Below are positions 9,055 through 18,762 of a DNA stretch of 64,000 nt, in pieces; the stretch's first letter is position 1; each line of letters starts with the position of its first letter. The position numbers were made by a program, and so were the translations under genes. Origin of the DNA: Pseudomonas sp. S31. Its GTDB lineage: Bacteria > Pseudomonadota > Gammaproteobacteria > Pseudomonadales > Pseudomonadaceae. The stretch spans positions 62,001-126,000 of the forward strand of contig NZ_JACVVE010000007.1 in NCBI RefSeq assembly GCF_016648105.1, written 5' to 3'. The notes below the pieces were generated by a model. It made no database searches. It was not told the origin of the DNA and worked only from the letters and a program-made list of their open reading frames with translations.

Positions 9055-9498
9055 ATGAAGATCGGAGAACTGGCCAAGGCCACCGACTGCCCCGTCGAGA
9101 CCATCCGCTATTACGAGCGTGAGCAATTGCTACCGGAGCCCGCACGCAGCGAGGGTAATTACCGCCAGTACACCCATTCCCATGTCGAAAGGCTGACGTT
9201 CATTCGCAACTGTCGGACCCTGGACATGACCCTGGACGAGATCCGCAGCCTGTTACGCCTGCGCGACAGCCCGGAGGATGCCTGCGGCAGCGTCAATGCG
9301 CTGATCGATGAGCACATCGAGCATGTGCAGGCGCGGATCGATGGGCTGGTGGCGCTGCAGGTGCAGTTGGTGGAGCTGCGTCGACGCTGCAATGCGCAAG
9401 GGGACGAGTGCGCGATCCTGCAGCGGTTGGAAGAGAATGGCGCGGTGTCGGTGCCGGATACCGAGCATTCCCATGTGGGGCGTAGCCACGGGCATTGA
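9055..9498 (+). CDS. cadR: Cd(II)/Pb(II)-responsive MerR-type regulator CadR
   Basis: MerR-family activator of 147 residues. The N-terminal helix-turn-helix starts MKIGELAKATDCPVETIRYY. The metal-binding cysteines expected of CadR are present at Cys77, Cys112 and Cys119. The C-terminus ends in the His-rich tail HSHVGRSHGH, a CadR feature linked to a second metal site. It is transcribed away from cadA, with the operator 26 bases before its start, so it should activate cadA and control itself. Confidence 0.93.
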   Translation: MKIGELAKATDCPVETIRYYEREQLLPEPARSEGNYRQYTHSHVERLTFIRNCRTLDMTLDEIRSLLRLRDSPEDACGSVNALIDEHIEHVQARIDGLVALQVQLVELRRRCNAQGDECAILQRLEENGAVSVPDTEHSHVGRSHGH

Positions 9499-9537
9499 GA
9501 ATGCTGGGGGCTGCGTAGAGCCTGAGACCATCCAGTT

Positions 9538-10633
9538 ATGACATATTGGTACCCTTTGAACCAACCGCTGGCACCAGGGAAAGGCATGGACACAATCGTC
9601 ATACGGTACTTTGAGCAGATCAAAGACCTGGCCACAGGGACTATGAGCGTGTCCCCCTTGGGCAAAGAAACCTATGAGTCCATTTCTGAGGCGCTCATGC
9701 CCGGAAGTGGCACACACAAAATCTTCTGCATCAAGAAATTCACAGGCGTCGCAAATTACCGCTGGTACGTGGAAGGGGTTGCACCGCTCACGACTGCGGG
9801 GGTCGTTCCTGCTGAATACTCGGTTACGCTCAGTAAGATTTTCACTACAGTGCCTGAGGAATACCTGCAGCAGACCCTGAAGAAAACTGGCGCCTCCCTG
9901 AACCGGGTGCTCCAGTTCGGGACTATTGTGGAGGTCGACTATGGCTTCATTCAGACCATTGGCCGGGAAGATGGCGAGCTCCGGACGAACAAACGTTACT
10001 GCGACACCCTGCAAAAAGGCGAGATGCACAAGCGTAGGCTGGCGATCGTCGTACGAGCCAGCAGAGGAGTATGTCAGGTCGTCCCGGTGACCTCTGATTC
10101 ACCAGGCGTCGCTGACAAAACGAGTTTCCAGCTTTCGCGACCGACCCTGGATCAGCTGACGTTTTGGGGCTCGAGCGGGAAGGACAGCTGGGCGATTTGC
10201 CAGATGGTGGAGTCGGTATCGGTCAACCGAATCCTGCCGCCGATCACTGAATACCAGGCACGCGGGCAAACCCGTCGAGGTCGTAACATTCACTATACGT
10301 TGCGTCTTGCCGAAGCAGAAAAGGCCCTGCTGAGGAACTCTCTGCTTCATAGCATCGGGGTCACGGACTACCAGCAGACCAAGACCAAGCTGAGCGAAAC
10401 CCGCGAACAGCTTCAAGAGCTCACTGCAGCCGCAACCGACCTGGAAGCGGCAAACGCCCGCCCGTATCGCTGCGCTCGAGGCCGAACGAAAAGAGCTATT
10501 GCTGTACCAGGAGGTCGCCGTGGATTGGGGCAAAGGGTTCGGAGAAGGTCAGCTCGAAGCCGCTGTCGCTGATCTGCGAGCGCTATACGAGACGATGGCT
10601 ACCGAGGGTTCGCCTGAGAAATTGACCGCCTAA
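9538..10633 (+). pseudogene. PemK/MazF-like toxin-domain protein with coiled-coil tail, frameshifted
   Basis: The reading frame from ATG 9538 runs to 10572, but the last third loses its character after LQELTAAATDLEAANAR. Near base 10460 (CGCCCGCCCG) removing one C restores a frame to TAA at 10631. That frame continues the helical pattern (IAALEAERKELLLYQEVAVDW) and gives about 364 residues. The middle section, roughly residues 120-245, resembles PemK/MazF: GTIVEVDYG, KRRLAIVV, VVPVTS and WAICQMVESVSVNRI. Residues 1-120 match nothing I recognise and the tail is a coiled coil. Codon use is more AT-rich than the neighbours and no antitoxin gene is adjacent, so this looks like acquired DNA. The shift may be a real mutation or a sequence error. 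Confidence 0.6.
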
Positions 10634-10772
10634 CTCGAATGTCAGAAGCGTCAACCTGATTGACAAGGTGATTAGCGATCAGTAATCTTTTTATCACTGG
10701 CGGGGAATGCTGGAGCAGTACCGGAACCTCGCGACGGCCTTAGGGCATATACTGCAGAAGAAAACGTTTTAC

Positions 10773-10799
10773 AAAAAACCGCCTACTTGGCGGTTTTTT
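10773..10799 (+). terminator. Rho-independent terminator
   Basis: Hairpin AAAAAACCGCC - TACTT - GGCGGTTTTTT. The A and T tracts on both sides allow termination in both directions, but it fits best as the end of the plus-strand PemK-like transcript. Confidence 0.8.
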
Positions 10800-10938
10800 G
10801 CTTTGTGGGCTTGCACCAACCTATCCGCGTTGCTTGATCAGATCCACCAGCAACTGACCTTCCGGCATCGGAGACATCGTACGAAGGAGCCCTACGTTCT
10901 TCTGAACATGCTCTACACGCATAATCCTTTGATGGACT

Positions 10939-10968
10939 TGTAGGAGCGGCGCAAGGCCGCTCCTACAG
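10939..10968. repeat. REP-like palindrome at the thyA 3' end
   Basis: TGTAGGAGCGG and CCGCTCCTACA separated by CGCAAGG form a strong hairpin just after the thyA stop. It probably acts as a transcript end or stabiliser. Confidence 0.75.
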
Positions 10969-10974
10969 AATGGA

Positions 10975-11946
10975 TCAGACCGCCATCGGCGCCGTCATCG
11001 GCGCATGGTGCTCATACCCGTCCAGCCAGAAATCGCTTGGCTCGATCTTCTCCAGCCACTCAGGCTCGTACTTGCCAGTCTTGGCGAAGTCCGGCACACG
11101 GTCGCTGATCACCAGCTTCGGCGCCTCGAGCGGCTCGCGCTTGAGCTGCTCGTTGAGCATGTCCAGGTGGTTTTCGTACACATGGGCATCGCCGATGAAG
11201 TAGGTGAACCAGCGCGGGGTGTAGCCGGTCAGGCGGCCGAACAGCGACAGCAGCGCCGCACCTTCGGTGAGGTTGAACGGCGTGCCCAGGCCCAGGTCGT
11301 TGGAGCGGATGTAGAGGGTCAGGGAAATTTCCTTGGTCTCGACATTGGGGTGGAACTGGTACAGCAAGTGGCACGGCGGCAGGGCCATTTCATCGAGCTG
11401 CGCGCAGTTCCAGCCGTGGAACAGGATGCGCCGGCTGCCTGGGTCGTTGGCGATGGTGTCCAGGCACTGGCGCACCTGGTCGATGGCCTTGTACAGGACC
11501 ACGAACGCTTCACCGTCGTCCTCGTCCTGAGCGATCTGGCGAAAGCCTGCCTGCTCGGCCATCTCGATGGCCGCCGGGTTGCTCAGCGCGATGCGCTTGT
11601 AGCCCGGCCACTGGCGCCACTGCACGCCGTAGATCTCGCCGAGGTCGTCATGGCCCTGGCGGAACGGGTTGGCCAGCCACTGGGCGTTCTCGTTGGCGTT
11701 CTGGTCCCAGACCTTGCAGCCCAGCTCGCGGAATTGCCCGGCGTTCTTCACACCGCGCAGGAAGCCGACCATTTCGCCGATCGCCGACTTGAACGCCAGC
11801 TTGCGCGTGGTGATGGCCGGGAAGCCTTTCTGCAGGTCGAAACGCAACATGGCGCCCGGCAGGCTGATGGTGCGGATACCGGTGCGGTTTTCCTGCAGCG
11901 TGCCGTTGTCGATGACGTCGCGGACCAGGTCCAGATACTGTTTCAT
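10975..11946 (-). CDS. thyA: Thymidylate synthase
   Basis: Converts dUMP and methylenetetrahydrofolate to dTMP and dihydrofolate in the cytoplasm. The protein is 323 residues, longer than the 264 of E. coli but normal for Pseudomonas. The catalytic cysteine lies in [12 protein letters not shown]. Nucleotide and folate-binding segments are seen in [19 protein letters not shown] and in [15 protein letters not shown]. It is the last gene of a minus-strand run TauE-lgt-thyA; the lgt-thyA order is conserved in pseudomonads. Confidence 0.95.
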   Translation of the reverse strand: MKQYLDLVRDVIDNGTLQENRTGIRTISLPGAMLRFDLQKGFPAITTRKLAFKSAIGEMVGFLRGVKNAGQFRELGCKVWDQNANENAQWLANPFRQGHDDLGEIYGVQWRQWPGYKRIALSNPAAIEMAEQAGFRQIAQDEDDGEAFVVLYKAIDQVRQCLDTIANDPGSRRILFHGWNCAQLDEMALPPCHLLYQFHPNVETKEISLTLYIRSNDLGLGTPFNLTEGAALLSLFGRLTGYTPRWFTYFIGDAHVYENHLDMLNEQLKREPLEAPKLVISDRVPDFAKTGKYEPEWLEKIEPSDFWLDGYEHHAPMTAPMAV

Positions 11947-11997
11947 GGCTTACCTGTAGCAAAAACGGCAGGGGGATCGCCCCTGCCGTGGGAATAA

Positions 11998-12804
11998 TCA
12001 GGCGGGTTTCGCCGTGGGCTTGCGATTATAAGCCCACCAGATCAGGCCGAGGCCAGCCAGGATCATCGGCACGCAAAGAATCTGACCCATGGTCAGCCAA
12101 CCCCAGGCCAGGTAACCCAGCTGGGCATCCGGCACGCGAACGAATTCGACGATGAAGCGGAAGATGCCGTAGAACAGCGCGAACATGCCCGATACCGCCA
12201 TGGTCGGCCGCGGCTTGCGCGAGAACAGCCAGAGGATCACGAACAGCGCCACGCCTTCCAGGGCGAACTGATAGAGCTGCGAGGGGTGGCGCGGCAACTG
12301 CGCCGGGTCGCTGAACGGCGGGAAGATCATCGCCCATGGCACGTCGGTGGGCTTGCCCCACAGCTCGGCGTTGATGAAGTTGCCGATGCGTCCGGCGCCC
12401 AGGCCGATCGGCACCAGTGGCGCGACGAAGTCCATCAGTTCGAAGAACGACTTGTTGTTGCGTTTGCCGAACCACAGCGCCGCCAGCATCACGCCGATGA
12501 AGCCGCCGTGGAACGACATGCCGCCCTTCCACACCTCGAAGATCAGCGTCGGGTTGGCCAGGTAGGCATGCAGGTCGTAGAACAGCACGTAGCCCAGGCG
12601 TCCGCCGACGATCACCCCCATCGACAACCAGAACACCAGGTCGGAGAGTTTCTCGCGGGACCAGGTCGGATCGAAGCGGTTCAGCCGACGCGAGGCCAGC
12701 AGCCAGGCACCGCCGATACCGATGAGGTACATCAGGCCGTACCAATGGATTTTCAGCGGCCCGATGGCCACGGCCACGGGGTCTATCTGCGGGTAAGGCA
12801 GCAT
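11998..12804 (-). CDS. lgt: Prolipoprotein diacylglyceryl transferase
   Basis: Transfers diacylglycerol from phosphatidylglycerol to the lipobox cysteine of prolipoproteins, the first step of lipoprotein maturation. The 268-residue multi-pass inner-membrane protein has FHGGFIG and the signature [18 protein letters not shown]. The start [23 protein letters not shown] is typical. It sits 51 bases upstream of thyA and 16 bases behind the TauE-type gene. Confidence 0.95.
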   Translation of the reverse strand: MLPYPQIDPVAVAIGPLKIHWYGLMYLIGIGGAWLLASRRLNRFDPTWSREKLSDLVFWLSMGVIVGGRLGYVLFYDLHAYLANPTLIFEVWKGGMSFHGGFIGVMLAALWFGKRNNKSFFELMDFVAPLVPIGLGAGRIGNFINAELWGKPTDVPWAMIFPPFSDPAQLPRHPSQLYQFALEGVALFVILWLFSRKPRPTMAVSGMFALFYGIFRFIVEFVRVPDAQLGYLAWGWLTMGQILCVPMILAGLGLIWWAYNRKPTAKPA

Positions 12805-12820
12805 GGGGATTCCTCTTGGT

Positions 12821-13603
12821 TCAAATCAGAAAGCTCAGGCCCACGCAGAACAGCAGCGCGGCGAACAGGCGCTTGAGCAGGCGTGGCGACAGCTTGTGCG
12901 CCAGACGCGCGCCGAAACGGGCGAAAAACATGCTGGTCACGGCGATGCCGATCAACGCGGGCAGGTACACGAAGCCCAGGCTATGGGGTGGCAGGTGCTC
13001 CTCGTGCCAGCCCAGCAGCATGAAGCTCAGAGCACTGGCGATGGCGATCGGCAGGCCGCAGGCCGACGAAGTGGCCACCGCCTGCTGCATCGGCAGGCTG
13101 CGCCAGGTCAGGAACGGCACGGTCAGCGAGCCGCCACCGATGCCGAAGATCGCCGAGGCCCAGCCAATCACCCCGCCCATGCCCACCAGCGCCGGCTTGC
13201 CAGGTATGCCATGGCTGGCTTTGGGCTTGAGGTCGAGGGTCATCTGCGCGGCGATCACCAGGGCGAACACGCCGATGATCTTCTGCAACAGTGGGCCCTG
13301 GATCAACGAGGCGGTCTTGGCGCCGACACCGGCACCGAGCAGGATGCCGAGGGTCATCCAGGCGAAGATCGGCCACTGCACCGCGCCTTTGCGATGGTGC
13401 TCCAGCACGGCGTTGATCGAGGTGAAGACGATGGTCGCCAGCGAGGTACCGACCGCCAGGTGGGTCAGCACCGAGGCGTCGAAGCCCTGCAATGTGAAGC
13501 TGAATACCAGCACCGGCACGATGATGATGCCGCCGCCCACGCCGAACAGCCCGGCCAGCACCCCGGCGCAGGCGCCCAAAAGCAGATAGAGTACGAACTC
13601 CAT
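12821..13603 (-). CDS. TauE/SafE (TSUP) family membrane transporter
   Basis: Probable inner-membrane anion exporter of 260 residues with eight likely membrane segments in two similar halves. The Gly-rich loops [15 protein letters not shown] (near residue 18) and [17 protein letters not shown] (near residue 155) are the repeat hallmark of the TauE/SafE family (PF01925). Members export sulfite, sulfoacetate or similar anions, but the substrate here cannot be read from sequence. It is first in the run with lgt and thyA and divergent from the NRDE gene. Confidence 0.85.
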   Translation of the reverse strand: MEFVLYLLLGACAGVLAGLFGVGGGIIIVPVLVFSFTLQGFDASVLTHLAVGTSLATIVFTSINAVLEHHRKGAVQWPIFAWMTLGILLGAGVGAKTASLIQGPLLQKIIGVFALVIAAQMTLDLKPKASHGIPGKPALVGMGGVIGWASAIFGIGGGSLTVPFLTWRSLPMQQAVATSSACGLPIAIASALSFMLLGWHEEHLPPHSLGFVYLPALIGIAVTSMFFARFGARLAHKLSPRLLKRLFAALLFCVGLSFLI

Positions 13604-13732
13604 TCGTCGTCCCCGAGAAATCGATGCGGCATGGTAACGGAAGGCGGCCCTGCGGCTCTAGTGAACTCTGTGACAGGATGGATCGCCGTGACCGCGCTCG
13701 CTACAGTGGGGAAAAACACAGGGGCCACACCT

Positions 13733-14479
13733 ATGTGCCTGATCGTATTCGCCTGGCGGCCGGGGCATGCCCTGCCGCTGATCGTGGCGGCCAACCGCGA
13801 CGAGTTCTATGCCCGCCCCACCCAGGCGCTGGGCGCGTGGGAAGATGCGCCCGGCGTGCATGCCGGGCGCGACCTGGAGGCCGGCGGCACCTGGCTCGGC
13901 ATCGGCCCGCAGGGGCGCTTTGCCGCACTGACCAACATTCGTGACCCAGGGCAGCCGCTGGGGCCGCGCTCGCGTGGCGAGCTGGTGGCGGCCTACCTGC
14001 AAGGCGAACTGGGGGTCGAAGCGTATCTCGACCACGTGGCCGGGCGCAGCTCGCAATATTCTGGATTCAACCTGCTGGTCGGGGATACCCATCAGTTAGG
14101 CTACCTGAATGCCCGCGAGCCTGTGCCACGGCTGCTGGAGCCCGGTGTATATGGGTTGTCCAATGCCGGGCTGGATACGCCTTGGCCGAAGCTGGTGAAG
14201 GCCCGGCGAGGGCTGGAGGGCTTGCTGGAATCGGCCGACCCGCAGCAACTGCTGGGGTTGCTGGCCGATGGCGAAACCGCGGCCGAGGCCGACTTGCCGG
14301 AGACTGGGGTGGGTTTAGCGACGGAGAAGCTGCTGTCGAGCGTGTTCATTGCCAGCCAGAACTATGGGACGCGGGCGAGTACGGTGCTGATCGTGGATGA
14401 TCAGGGGAGAAGGCGGCTGGTGGAGCGCAGTTTCGGGCCGTTTGGTGGGCATCTGGGGGAGGTTGCCCTGGAAGTCTGA
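13733..14479 (+). CDS. NRDE (TANGO2-type) family protein
   Basis: Protein of 248 residues beginning MCLIVFAWRPGHALPLIVAANRDEFYARP. Cys2 and the NRDE motif near residue 20 define the NRDE/TANGO2 family (PF05742). Further family features are GGTWLGI, FAALTNIRDP, SRGELV and YGLSNAGLDTPWPKL. ATG 13733 is chosen because Cys2 is conserved; the frame is open much further upstream but that sequence is the antisense of the TauE gene. Eukaryotic homologues affect haem and lipid handling. The bacterial role is unsettled. Confidence 0.85.
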   Translation: MCLIVFAWRPGHALPLIVAANRDEFYARPTQALGAWEDAPGVHAGRDLEAGGTWLGIGPQGRFAALTNIRDPGQPLGPRSRGELVAAYLQGELGVEAYLDHVAGRSSQYSGFNLLVGDTHQLGYLNAREPVPRLLEPGVYGLSNAGLDTPWPKLVKARRGLEGLLESADPQQLLGLLADGETAAEADLPETGVGLATEKLLSSVFIASQNYGTRASTVLIVDDQGRRRLVERSFGPFGGHLGEVALEV

Positions 14480-14490
14480 GGTTTTCTGGA

Positions 14491-14571
14491 CTGGCCCTTT
14501 CGCGGGTAAACCCGCTCCTACAGGTGCGCTACTGCTGTCTGTAGGAGCGGGTTTACCCGCGAATGGGCCAG
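14491..14571. repeat. Inverted REP pair (BIME) between NRDE gene and ptsP
   Basis: Two REP units in opposite orientation (14491-14523 and 14539-14571) of the GCGGGTTTACCCGCGAA type with outer GGCC. They occupy the gap between two convergent genes and could end both transcripts. Confidence 0.9.
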
Positions 14572-14579
14572 CGTCGATC

Positions 14580-16859
14580 TCAGAGCGCCTTGTCGGCCCC
14601 AGGCCCGATCATCCGCGCCAGCCCCAGGTTCTTCAGGGCCAGTTGCAGCGAGCTGTGGATAACCTGCGGGTTGTCGTGGCTCATGGCCTCGGCCAGCAGC
14701 TCCTTGGCCTTGGACATGTTCACCTGGCGCAGCATCCACTTGACCTTGGGCAGGTTGGTCGCGTTCATCGACAGGCTGTCGAAGCCCATCGCCATCAACA
14801 GGATCGCCGCCGCCGGATCACCGGCCATTTCACCACAGATACTCACCGGCTTACCTTCGCCATGGGAGTCGCGCACCACGGTATTCAGGGCCTGTAACAC
14901 CGCCGGGTGCAGGTAGTCGTAAAGGTCGGCGACCCGTGGGTTGTTGCGGTCGACCGCCAGCAGGTACTGGGTCAGGTCGTTGGAGCCGACCGAGAGGAAG
15001 TCCACCTGGCGCGCCAGTTCCTTGGTCTGGTAGACCGCCGCGGGGATCTCCACCATCACCCCCACCGGCGGCATCGGCACGTCGGTGCCTTCGTCGCGCA
15101 CCTCGCCCCAGGCACGGTGGATCAGGTGCAGCGCCTCTTCCAGCTCGTGGATACCGGAGATCATCGGCAGCAGGATGCGCAGGTTGTTCAAGCCCTCGCT
15201 GGCCTTGAGCATGGCGCGGGTCTGCACCAGGAAAATTTCCGGGTGGTCGAGGGTGACGCGGATACCGCGCCAGCCGAGGAACGGATTGTCTTCCTTGATC
15301 GGGAAGTAGGACAGCGCCTTGTCGCCGCCGATGTCGAGCGTGCGCATAGTCACCGGCAGCGGGTGGAAGGCCGCCAGCTGCTCGCGGTAGATCGCCAACT
15401 GCTCCTTCTCGCTGGGGAAGCGCTGATTGATCATGAACGGCACTTCGGTACGGTACAGGCCCACTCCTTCGGCGCCACGCTGCTGGGCACGGGCGACGTC
15501 GGCGAGCAGGCCGGTGTTGACCCACAACGGCATGCGGTGGCCATCGGGCGTCACGCAGGGCAGCTCGCGCAGCGCATCCAGGCCCTGGGCCAACTGGCGT
15601 TCTTCCTCGACCACTTCGCTGTACTGCTTGCGCAGCACCTCGCTGGGGTTGGTGAACACCTCGCCCTTGTAGCCGTCGACGATCAGTTCGATACCGTCGA
15701 CCTTGGAGTACGGCAGGTCGACCAGGCCCATGACCGTGGGAATCCCCATGGCCCGGGCGAGGATGGCGACGTGGGAGTTGCCCGAACCCAATACCGAGAC
15801 CAGGCCGACCAGCTTGCCCTCGGGCACCTCGCCGAGCATGGCCGGGGTCAGCTCCTCGCTGACCAGGATGGTGTTGTCGGCGTACACCAGCGACTGCGAA
15901 CGGGCTTCCTGCAGGTAGGCGAGCAGGCGGCGGCCGAGGTCCTTGACGTCGGAGGCGCGCTCGCGCAGGTAGTCGTCGTCCATCAGCTCGAAGCGGTTTA
16001 CGTGCTCGCCCACCACCTGGCGCAGGGCGCCCTGGGCCCATTGGCCGGTCTTGATGACCTCGGTCACCTCGCCACCCAGGGCAGCGTCCTCGAGCATCAT
16101 CAGATACACATCGAACAGCGCCCGCTCTTCGGGGCGCAGCTGGGTGGCCAGCTTGGCCGACAGCTTGCGCATGTCGGCGCGCACGCCTTCGAGGGCGTTC
16201 TGGAACAACCTGAGTTCGCCGTCGATGTCCTCGACGGTCTTGTCCGGCACCACTTCCAGGTCGGCCGGCGGCAGCATGACCACGGCGCGACCCACTGCAG
16301 CCCCCGGCGAACCCGGCACGCCGACGAAGCGCGCTTCCTGGATGCCCTTGCCCTGGCGGCCCAGGCCGCGGATGGAACCGGTGGCCTCGGCGTGGGCGAT
16401 GACCCCGGCGAGCTGGGCGCTCATGGTGACGAGGAACGCCTCCTCGCCTTCGTCGAACTGACGGCGCTCCTTCTGCTGGATGACCAAGACCCCGACCACG
16501 CGGCGGTGGTGGATGATCGGCGCGCCCAGGAAGGAGGCGAAGCGCTCTTCACCGGTCTCGGCGAAGTAGCGATAACGCGGGTGGTCGGCGGCGTTTTCCA
16601 GGTTCAGTGGCTCTTCCCGGGTACCGACCAGGCCGACCAGGCCTTCGTTGGGGGCCATGCTGACCTTGCCGATGGACCGCTTGTTCAAGCCTTCGGTGGC
16701 CATCAGCACGAAGCGGTTGGACTCCGGATCGAGCAGGTAGACCGAGCAGACCTGGCTGCCCATGGCCTCCTTCACGCGCAAGACAATGATCCCCAACGCC
16801 GTCTTGAGATCTTTGGCGGAGTTCACTTCCTGGACGATCTTGCGCAGCGTATTGAGCAT
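14580..16859 (-). CDS. ptsP: Phosphoenolpyruvate-protein phosphotransferase PtsP (EI-Ntr)
   Basis: First enzyme of the nitrogen-related PTS, passing phosphate from PEP to NPr and then to EIIA-Ntr. The 759 residues contain an N-terminal GAF domain (residues 1-170, SQVCSVYLLDPESNRFVLMA), the EI N-terminal domain, the swivelling domain with phosphorylated His363 in SGNSHVAILARAMGIPT, and a C-terminal PEP-binding barrel (SVGSNDLTQYLLAVDRNNP). The GAF domain separates it from sugar-PTS EI. It follows rppH by 22 bases, a conserved pairing in gammaproteobacteria. Confidence 0.95.
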   Translation of the reverse strand: MLNTLRKIVQEVNSAKDLKTALGIIVLRVKEAMGSQVCSVYLLDPESNRFVLMATEGLNKRSIGKVSMAPNEGLVGLVGTREEPLNLENAADHPRYRYFAETGEERFASFLGAPIIHHRRVVGVLVIQQKERRQFDEGEEAFLVTMSAQLAGVIAHAEATGSIRGLGRQGKGIQEARFVGVPGSPGAAVGRAVVMLPPADLEVVPDKTVEDIDGELRLFQNALEGVRADMRKLSAKLATQLRPEERALFDVYLMMLEDAALGGEVTEVIKTGQWAQGALRQVVGEHVNRFELMDDDYLRERASDVKDLGRRLLAYLQEARSQSLVYADNTILVSEELTPAMLGEVPEGKLVGLVSVLGSGNSHVAILARAMGIPTVMGLVDLPYSKVDGIELIVDGYKGEVFTNPSEVLRKQYSEVVEEERQLAQGLDALRELPCVTPDGHRMPLWVNTGLLADVARAQQRGAEGVGLYRTEVPFMINQRFPSEKEQLAIYREQLAAFHPLPVTMRTLDIGGDKALSYFPIKEDNPFLGWRGIRVTLDHPEIFLVQTRAMLKASEGLNNLRILLPMISGIHELEEALHLIHRAWGEVRDEGTDVPMPPVGVMVEIPAAVYQTKELARQVDFLSVGSNDLTQYLLAVDRNNPRVADLYDYLHPAVLQALNTVVRDSHGEGKPVSICGEMAGDPAAAILLMAMGFDSLSMNATNLPKVKWMLRQVNMSKAKELLAEAMSHDNPQVIHSSLQLALKNLGLARMIGPGADKAL

Positions 16860-16881
16860 GGCTCGGGGTCGAACTCCGTCG

Positions 16882-17361
16882 TCAGTCGCGCGTCAGCAGA
16901 CGCGGTGCAAGCTCTTTCAGGGCGCGGCGGTACACTTCACGCTTGAATGTCACCACCTGGCCCAGCGGGTACCAATAACTGACCCAGCGCCAGCCGTCGA
17001 ACTCGGGCTTGCCGGTCAGGTCCATCCGCACCCGCTGTTCGTTGCTCACCAGGCGCAACAGGAACCACTTCTGCTTCTGCCCGATGCACAGCGGTTGGCT
17101 GTGGGTACGCACCAGGCGCTGGGGTAAACGATAACGCAACCAGCCGCGGGTGCAGGCAAGAATTTCCACATCGGCGCGTTCAAGGCCAACTTCTTCGTTC
17201 AGCTCGCGGTACAGGGCATCTTCCGGCGTCTCGTCAGGGTTGATACCACCCTGGGGGAACTGCCAGGCATCCTGGTTGATCCGTCGAGCCCATAGCACCT
17301 GCCCGGCATCATTCGTAAGAATGATCCCAACATTGGGGCGAAAACCATCCGGGTCGATCAC
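16882..17361 (-). CDS. rppH: RNA pyrophosphohydrolase RppH
   Basis: Nudix hydrolase of 159 residues that removes 5' phosphates from triphosphorylated mRNA and so triggers RNase E decay. The Nudix box is [13 protein letters not shown] followed by YRELNEEVG near residues 38-59, and the protein begins (M)[14 protein letters not shown] as in the family. The start is GTG 17361, not the longer in-frame ATG upstream, because all family members begin at this sequence. It is in an operon with ptsP. Confidence 0.93.
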   Translation of the reverse strand: MIDPDGFRPNVGIILTNDAGQVLWARRINQDAWQFPQGGINPDETPEDALYRELNEEVGLERADVEILACTRGWLRYRLPQRLVRTHSQPLCIGQKQKWFLLRLVSNEQRVRMDLTGKPEFDGWRWVSYWYPLGQVVTFKREVYRRALKELAPRLLTRD

Positions 17362-17502
17362 GGCAGCAACCTCGCAAACGCATGTCACCGCATTGTTCCA
17401 CAAAGCCTGCGAGCGCAGCAACGCGCCCGCCAAGCTTATGTGCAGCGAGGTGAAAACTCCGTATTCTGCGGGCCTATCCCGTAGCTGATGCGAGTGACCG
17501 CG

Positions 17503-18159
17503 ATGCGCCTGGCTTTATTCGATCTGGACAATACCCTCCTCGGTGGCGACAGCGACCATGCCTGGGGCGACTACCTGTGCGAACGCGGCATCCTTGACCC
17601 GATCGCCTACAAGCGGCGCAACGACGCTTTCTACCAGGACTACCTGAACGGTACCCTCGACCTGCAGGCCTACCTGGCCTTTTCCATGGAAATCCTCGCC
17701 GCGACCGAGCCTGCGCAACTCGACGAGTGGCACCGCGACTTCATGCGCGACTGCATCGAGCCGATCGTCCTGCCCAAGGCCCTGGCCTTGCTGCAACGCC
17801 ACCGCGAAGCCGGCGACCAACTGCTGATCATCACCGCCACCAACCGCTTCGTCACCGCTCCCATCGCCCGCCGCCTGGGCGTACGTACCCTGCTGGCGAC
17901 CGAGTGCGAGCAGGTGGACGGCCGCTATACCGGGCGTAGTACCGATATACCGTGCTTCCGTGAAGGCAAGGTGACGAGGCTGGAGCGTTGGATGATGGAG
18001 AACGGCTTCGACCTGGAGGACAGCTACTTCTATAGCGACTCGATGAACGATCTACCGCTGTTGCAGCGGGTGGCGCATCCGGTGGCGGTGGATCCCGACC
18101 CGAACTTGCGCGCCGAGGCGGAGCGGCGGGGGTGGCCGGTGGTTTCCCTGCGCGAATGA
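17503..18159 (+). CDS. HAD-IB family phosphatase
   Basis: Cytoplasmic HAD-superfamily hydrolase of 218 residues from ATG 17503 (an upstream ATG at 17488 adds five residues). The nucleophile motif [12 protein letters not shown] is at residues 7-18. Motif II is LLIITATN near residue 108, and the C-terminal Asp motif is [11 protein letters not shown] near residue 178. It belongs to the phosphoserine-phosphatase-like IB subfamily often annotated as HAD-IB hydrolase. The substrate is unknown. It is divergent from rppH across about 140 bases. Confidence 0.85.
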   Translation: MRLALFDLDNTLLGGDSDHAWGDYLCERGILDPIAYKRRNDAFYQDYLNGTLDLQAYLAFSMEILAATEPAQLDEWHRDFMRDCIEPIVLPKALALLQRHREAGDQLLIITATNRFVTAPIARRLGVRTLLATECEQVDGRYTGRSTDIPCFREGKVTRLERWMMENGFDLEDSYFYSDSMNDLPLLQRVAHPVAVDPDPNLRAEAERRGWPVVSLRE

Positions 18160-18170
18160 GTCACTCCTGA

Positions 18171-18270
18171 TCTGGCCCCTTCGCGGGGCAAGCCCGCTCC
18201 CACAGAGGCATCACAGGCCTGAGCCCTGTGCAAGACCTGTGGGAGCGGGCTTGCCCCGCGAAGGGGCCGG
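18171..18270. repeat. Inverted REP pair (BIME)
   Basis: Two units of the GCGGGGCAAGCCCGC / GCGGGCTTGCCCCGC variant in opposite orientation (18171-18205 and 18235-18270) between convergent genes. This is a different sequence class from the pair at 14491. Confidence 0.9.
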
Positions 18271-18289
18271 CATCAACAACACCAACCTG

Positions 18290-18715
18290 TCAGACCGGCT
18301 TGGCCCCCATCAGCCCGGCGATCGACAGGAAACAAACCCCACTGAACACCGCCAATGCCAAGGTAAACCGCAGCCCCACCACCTCCGCCTTGCGCAGCCG
18401 GTTCAGCCGCGCCACCAGCCACCACACGGCAAACGCGCCAACGGTATAAATGATGCTGGAAGCCAGCACCCAGGTCTGCCCCAGCGGCCAGCCAACCAGG
18501 TGCACCAGCCACCAGCCACTGAATGGCATGCTCACCAGGCACACGCCCATCAGCAGCCAGACGAACACCAGCGGCCGGCGCAGCAGCTTGGCATAAGCCT
18601 CGGCATCGCCGCGCCGGCGCGCCAGCACTGTCCACACCACCAGCCCTAGGGCGCCCAAAAGCAGGAGGGCGGTGGCGGCGATGTGTACGGCTTTCAGTGT
18701 GGTCAGGTGTTCCAT
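18290..18715 (-). CDS. DUF2269 family integral membrane protein
   Basis: Small hydrophobic protein of 141 residues with four predicted membrane helices (KAVHIAATALLLLGALGLVV, LVFVWLLMGVCLVSM, WVLASSIIYTVGAFAVWWLV, LALAVFSGVCFLSIAGLMG). The HIAATALLLLG opening and the W/H positions fit DUF2269. Function unknown. It lies between ilvA, same strand and upstream, and a REP pair. Confidence 0.7.
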   Translation of the reverse strand: MEHLTTLKAVHIAATALLLLGALGLVVWTVLARRRGDAEAYAKLLRRPLVFVWLLMGVCLVSMPFSGWWLVHLVGWPLGQTWVLASSIIYTVGAFAVWWLVARLNRLRKAEVVGLRFTLALAVFSGVCFLSIAGLMGAKPV

Positions 18716-18762
18716 GTGCAGGTTGTCCTTGTACGAGCGATCATCAGCCCAAGCTTAGCCGC

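Larger units (their letters stand above)
10634..10974. other. Intergenic stretch between the PemK-like gene and thyA
   Basis: About 340 bases without a convincing gene. It holds a rho-independent terminator (10773-10799) and a REP-like palindrome (10939-10968). A 78-codon open frame at 10707-10943 crosses the terminator and has no family resemblance, so it is not called. Confidence 0.6.

Noticed and set aside
10707..10943. A 78-codon frame between the PemK-like gene and thyA
   Set aside because: It reads straight through a strong terminator, has no good ribosome site and no recognisable domain.
14491..14571. Regularly spaced palindromes that might suggest a CRISPR array
   Set aside because: They are isolated inverted REP pairs with no repeat-spacer series and no cas genes.
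14907..16946. A 679-codon open frame opposite ptsP
   Set aside because: Antisense of ptsP, which has all catalytic motifs; composition is low-complexity His/Gln/Asp.
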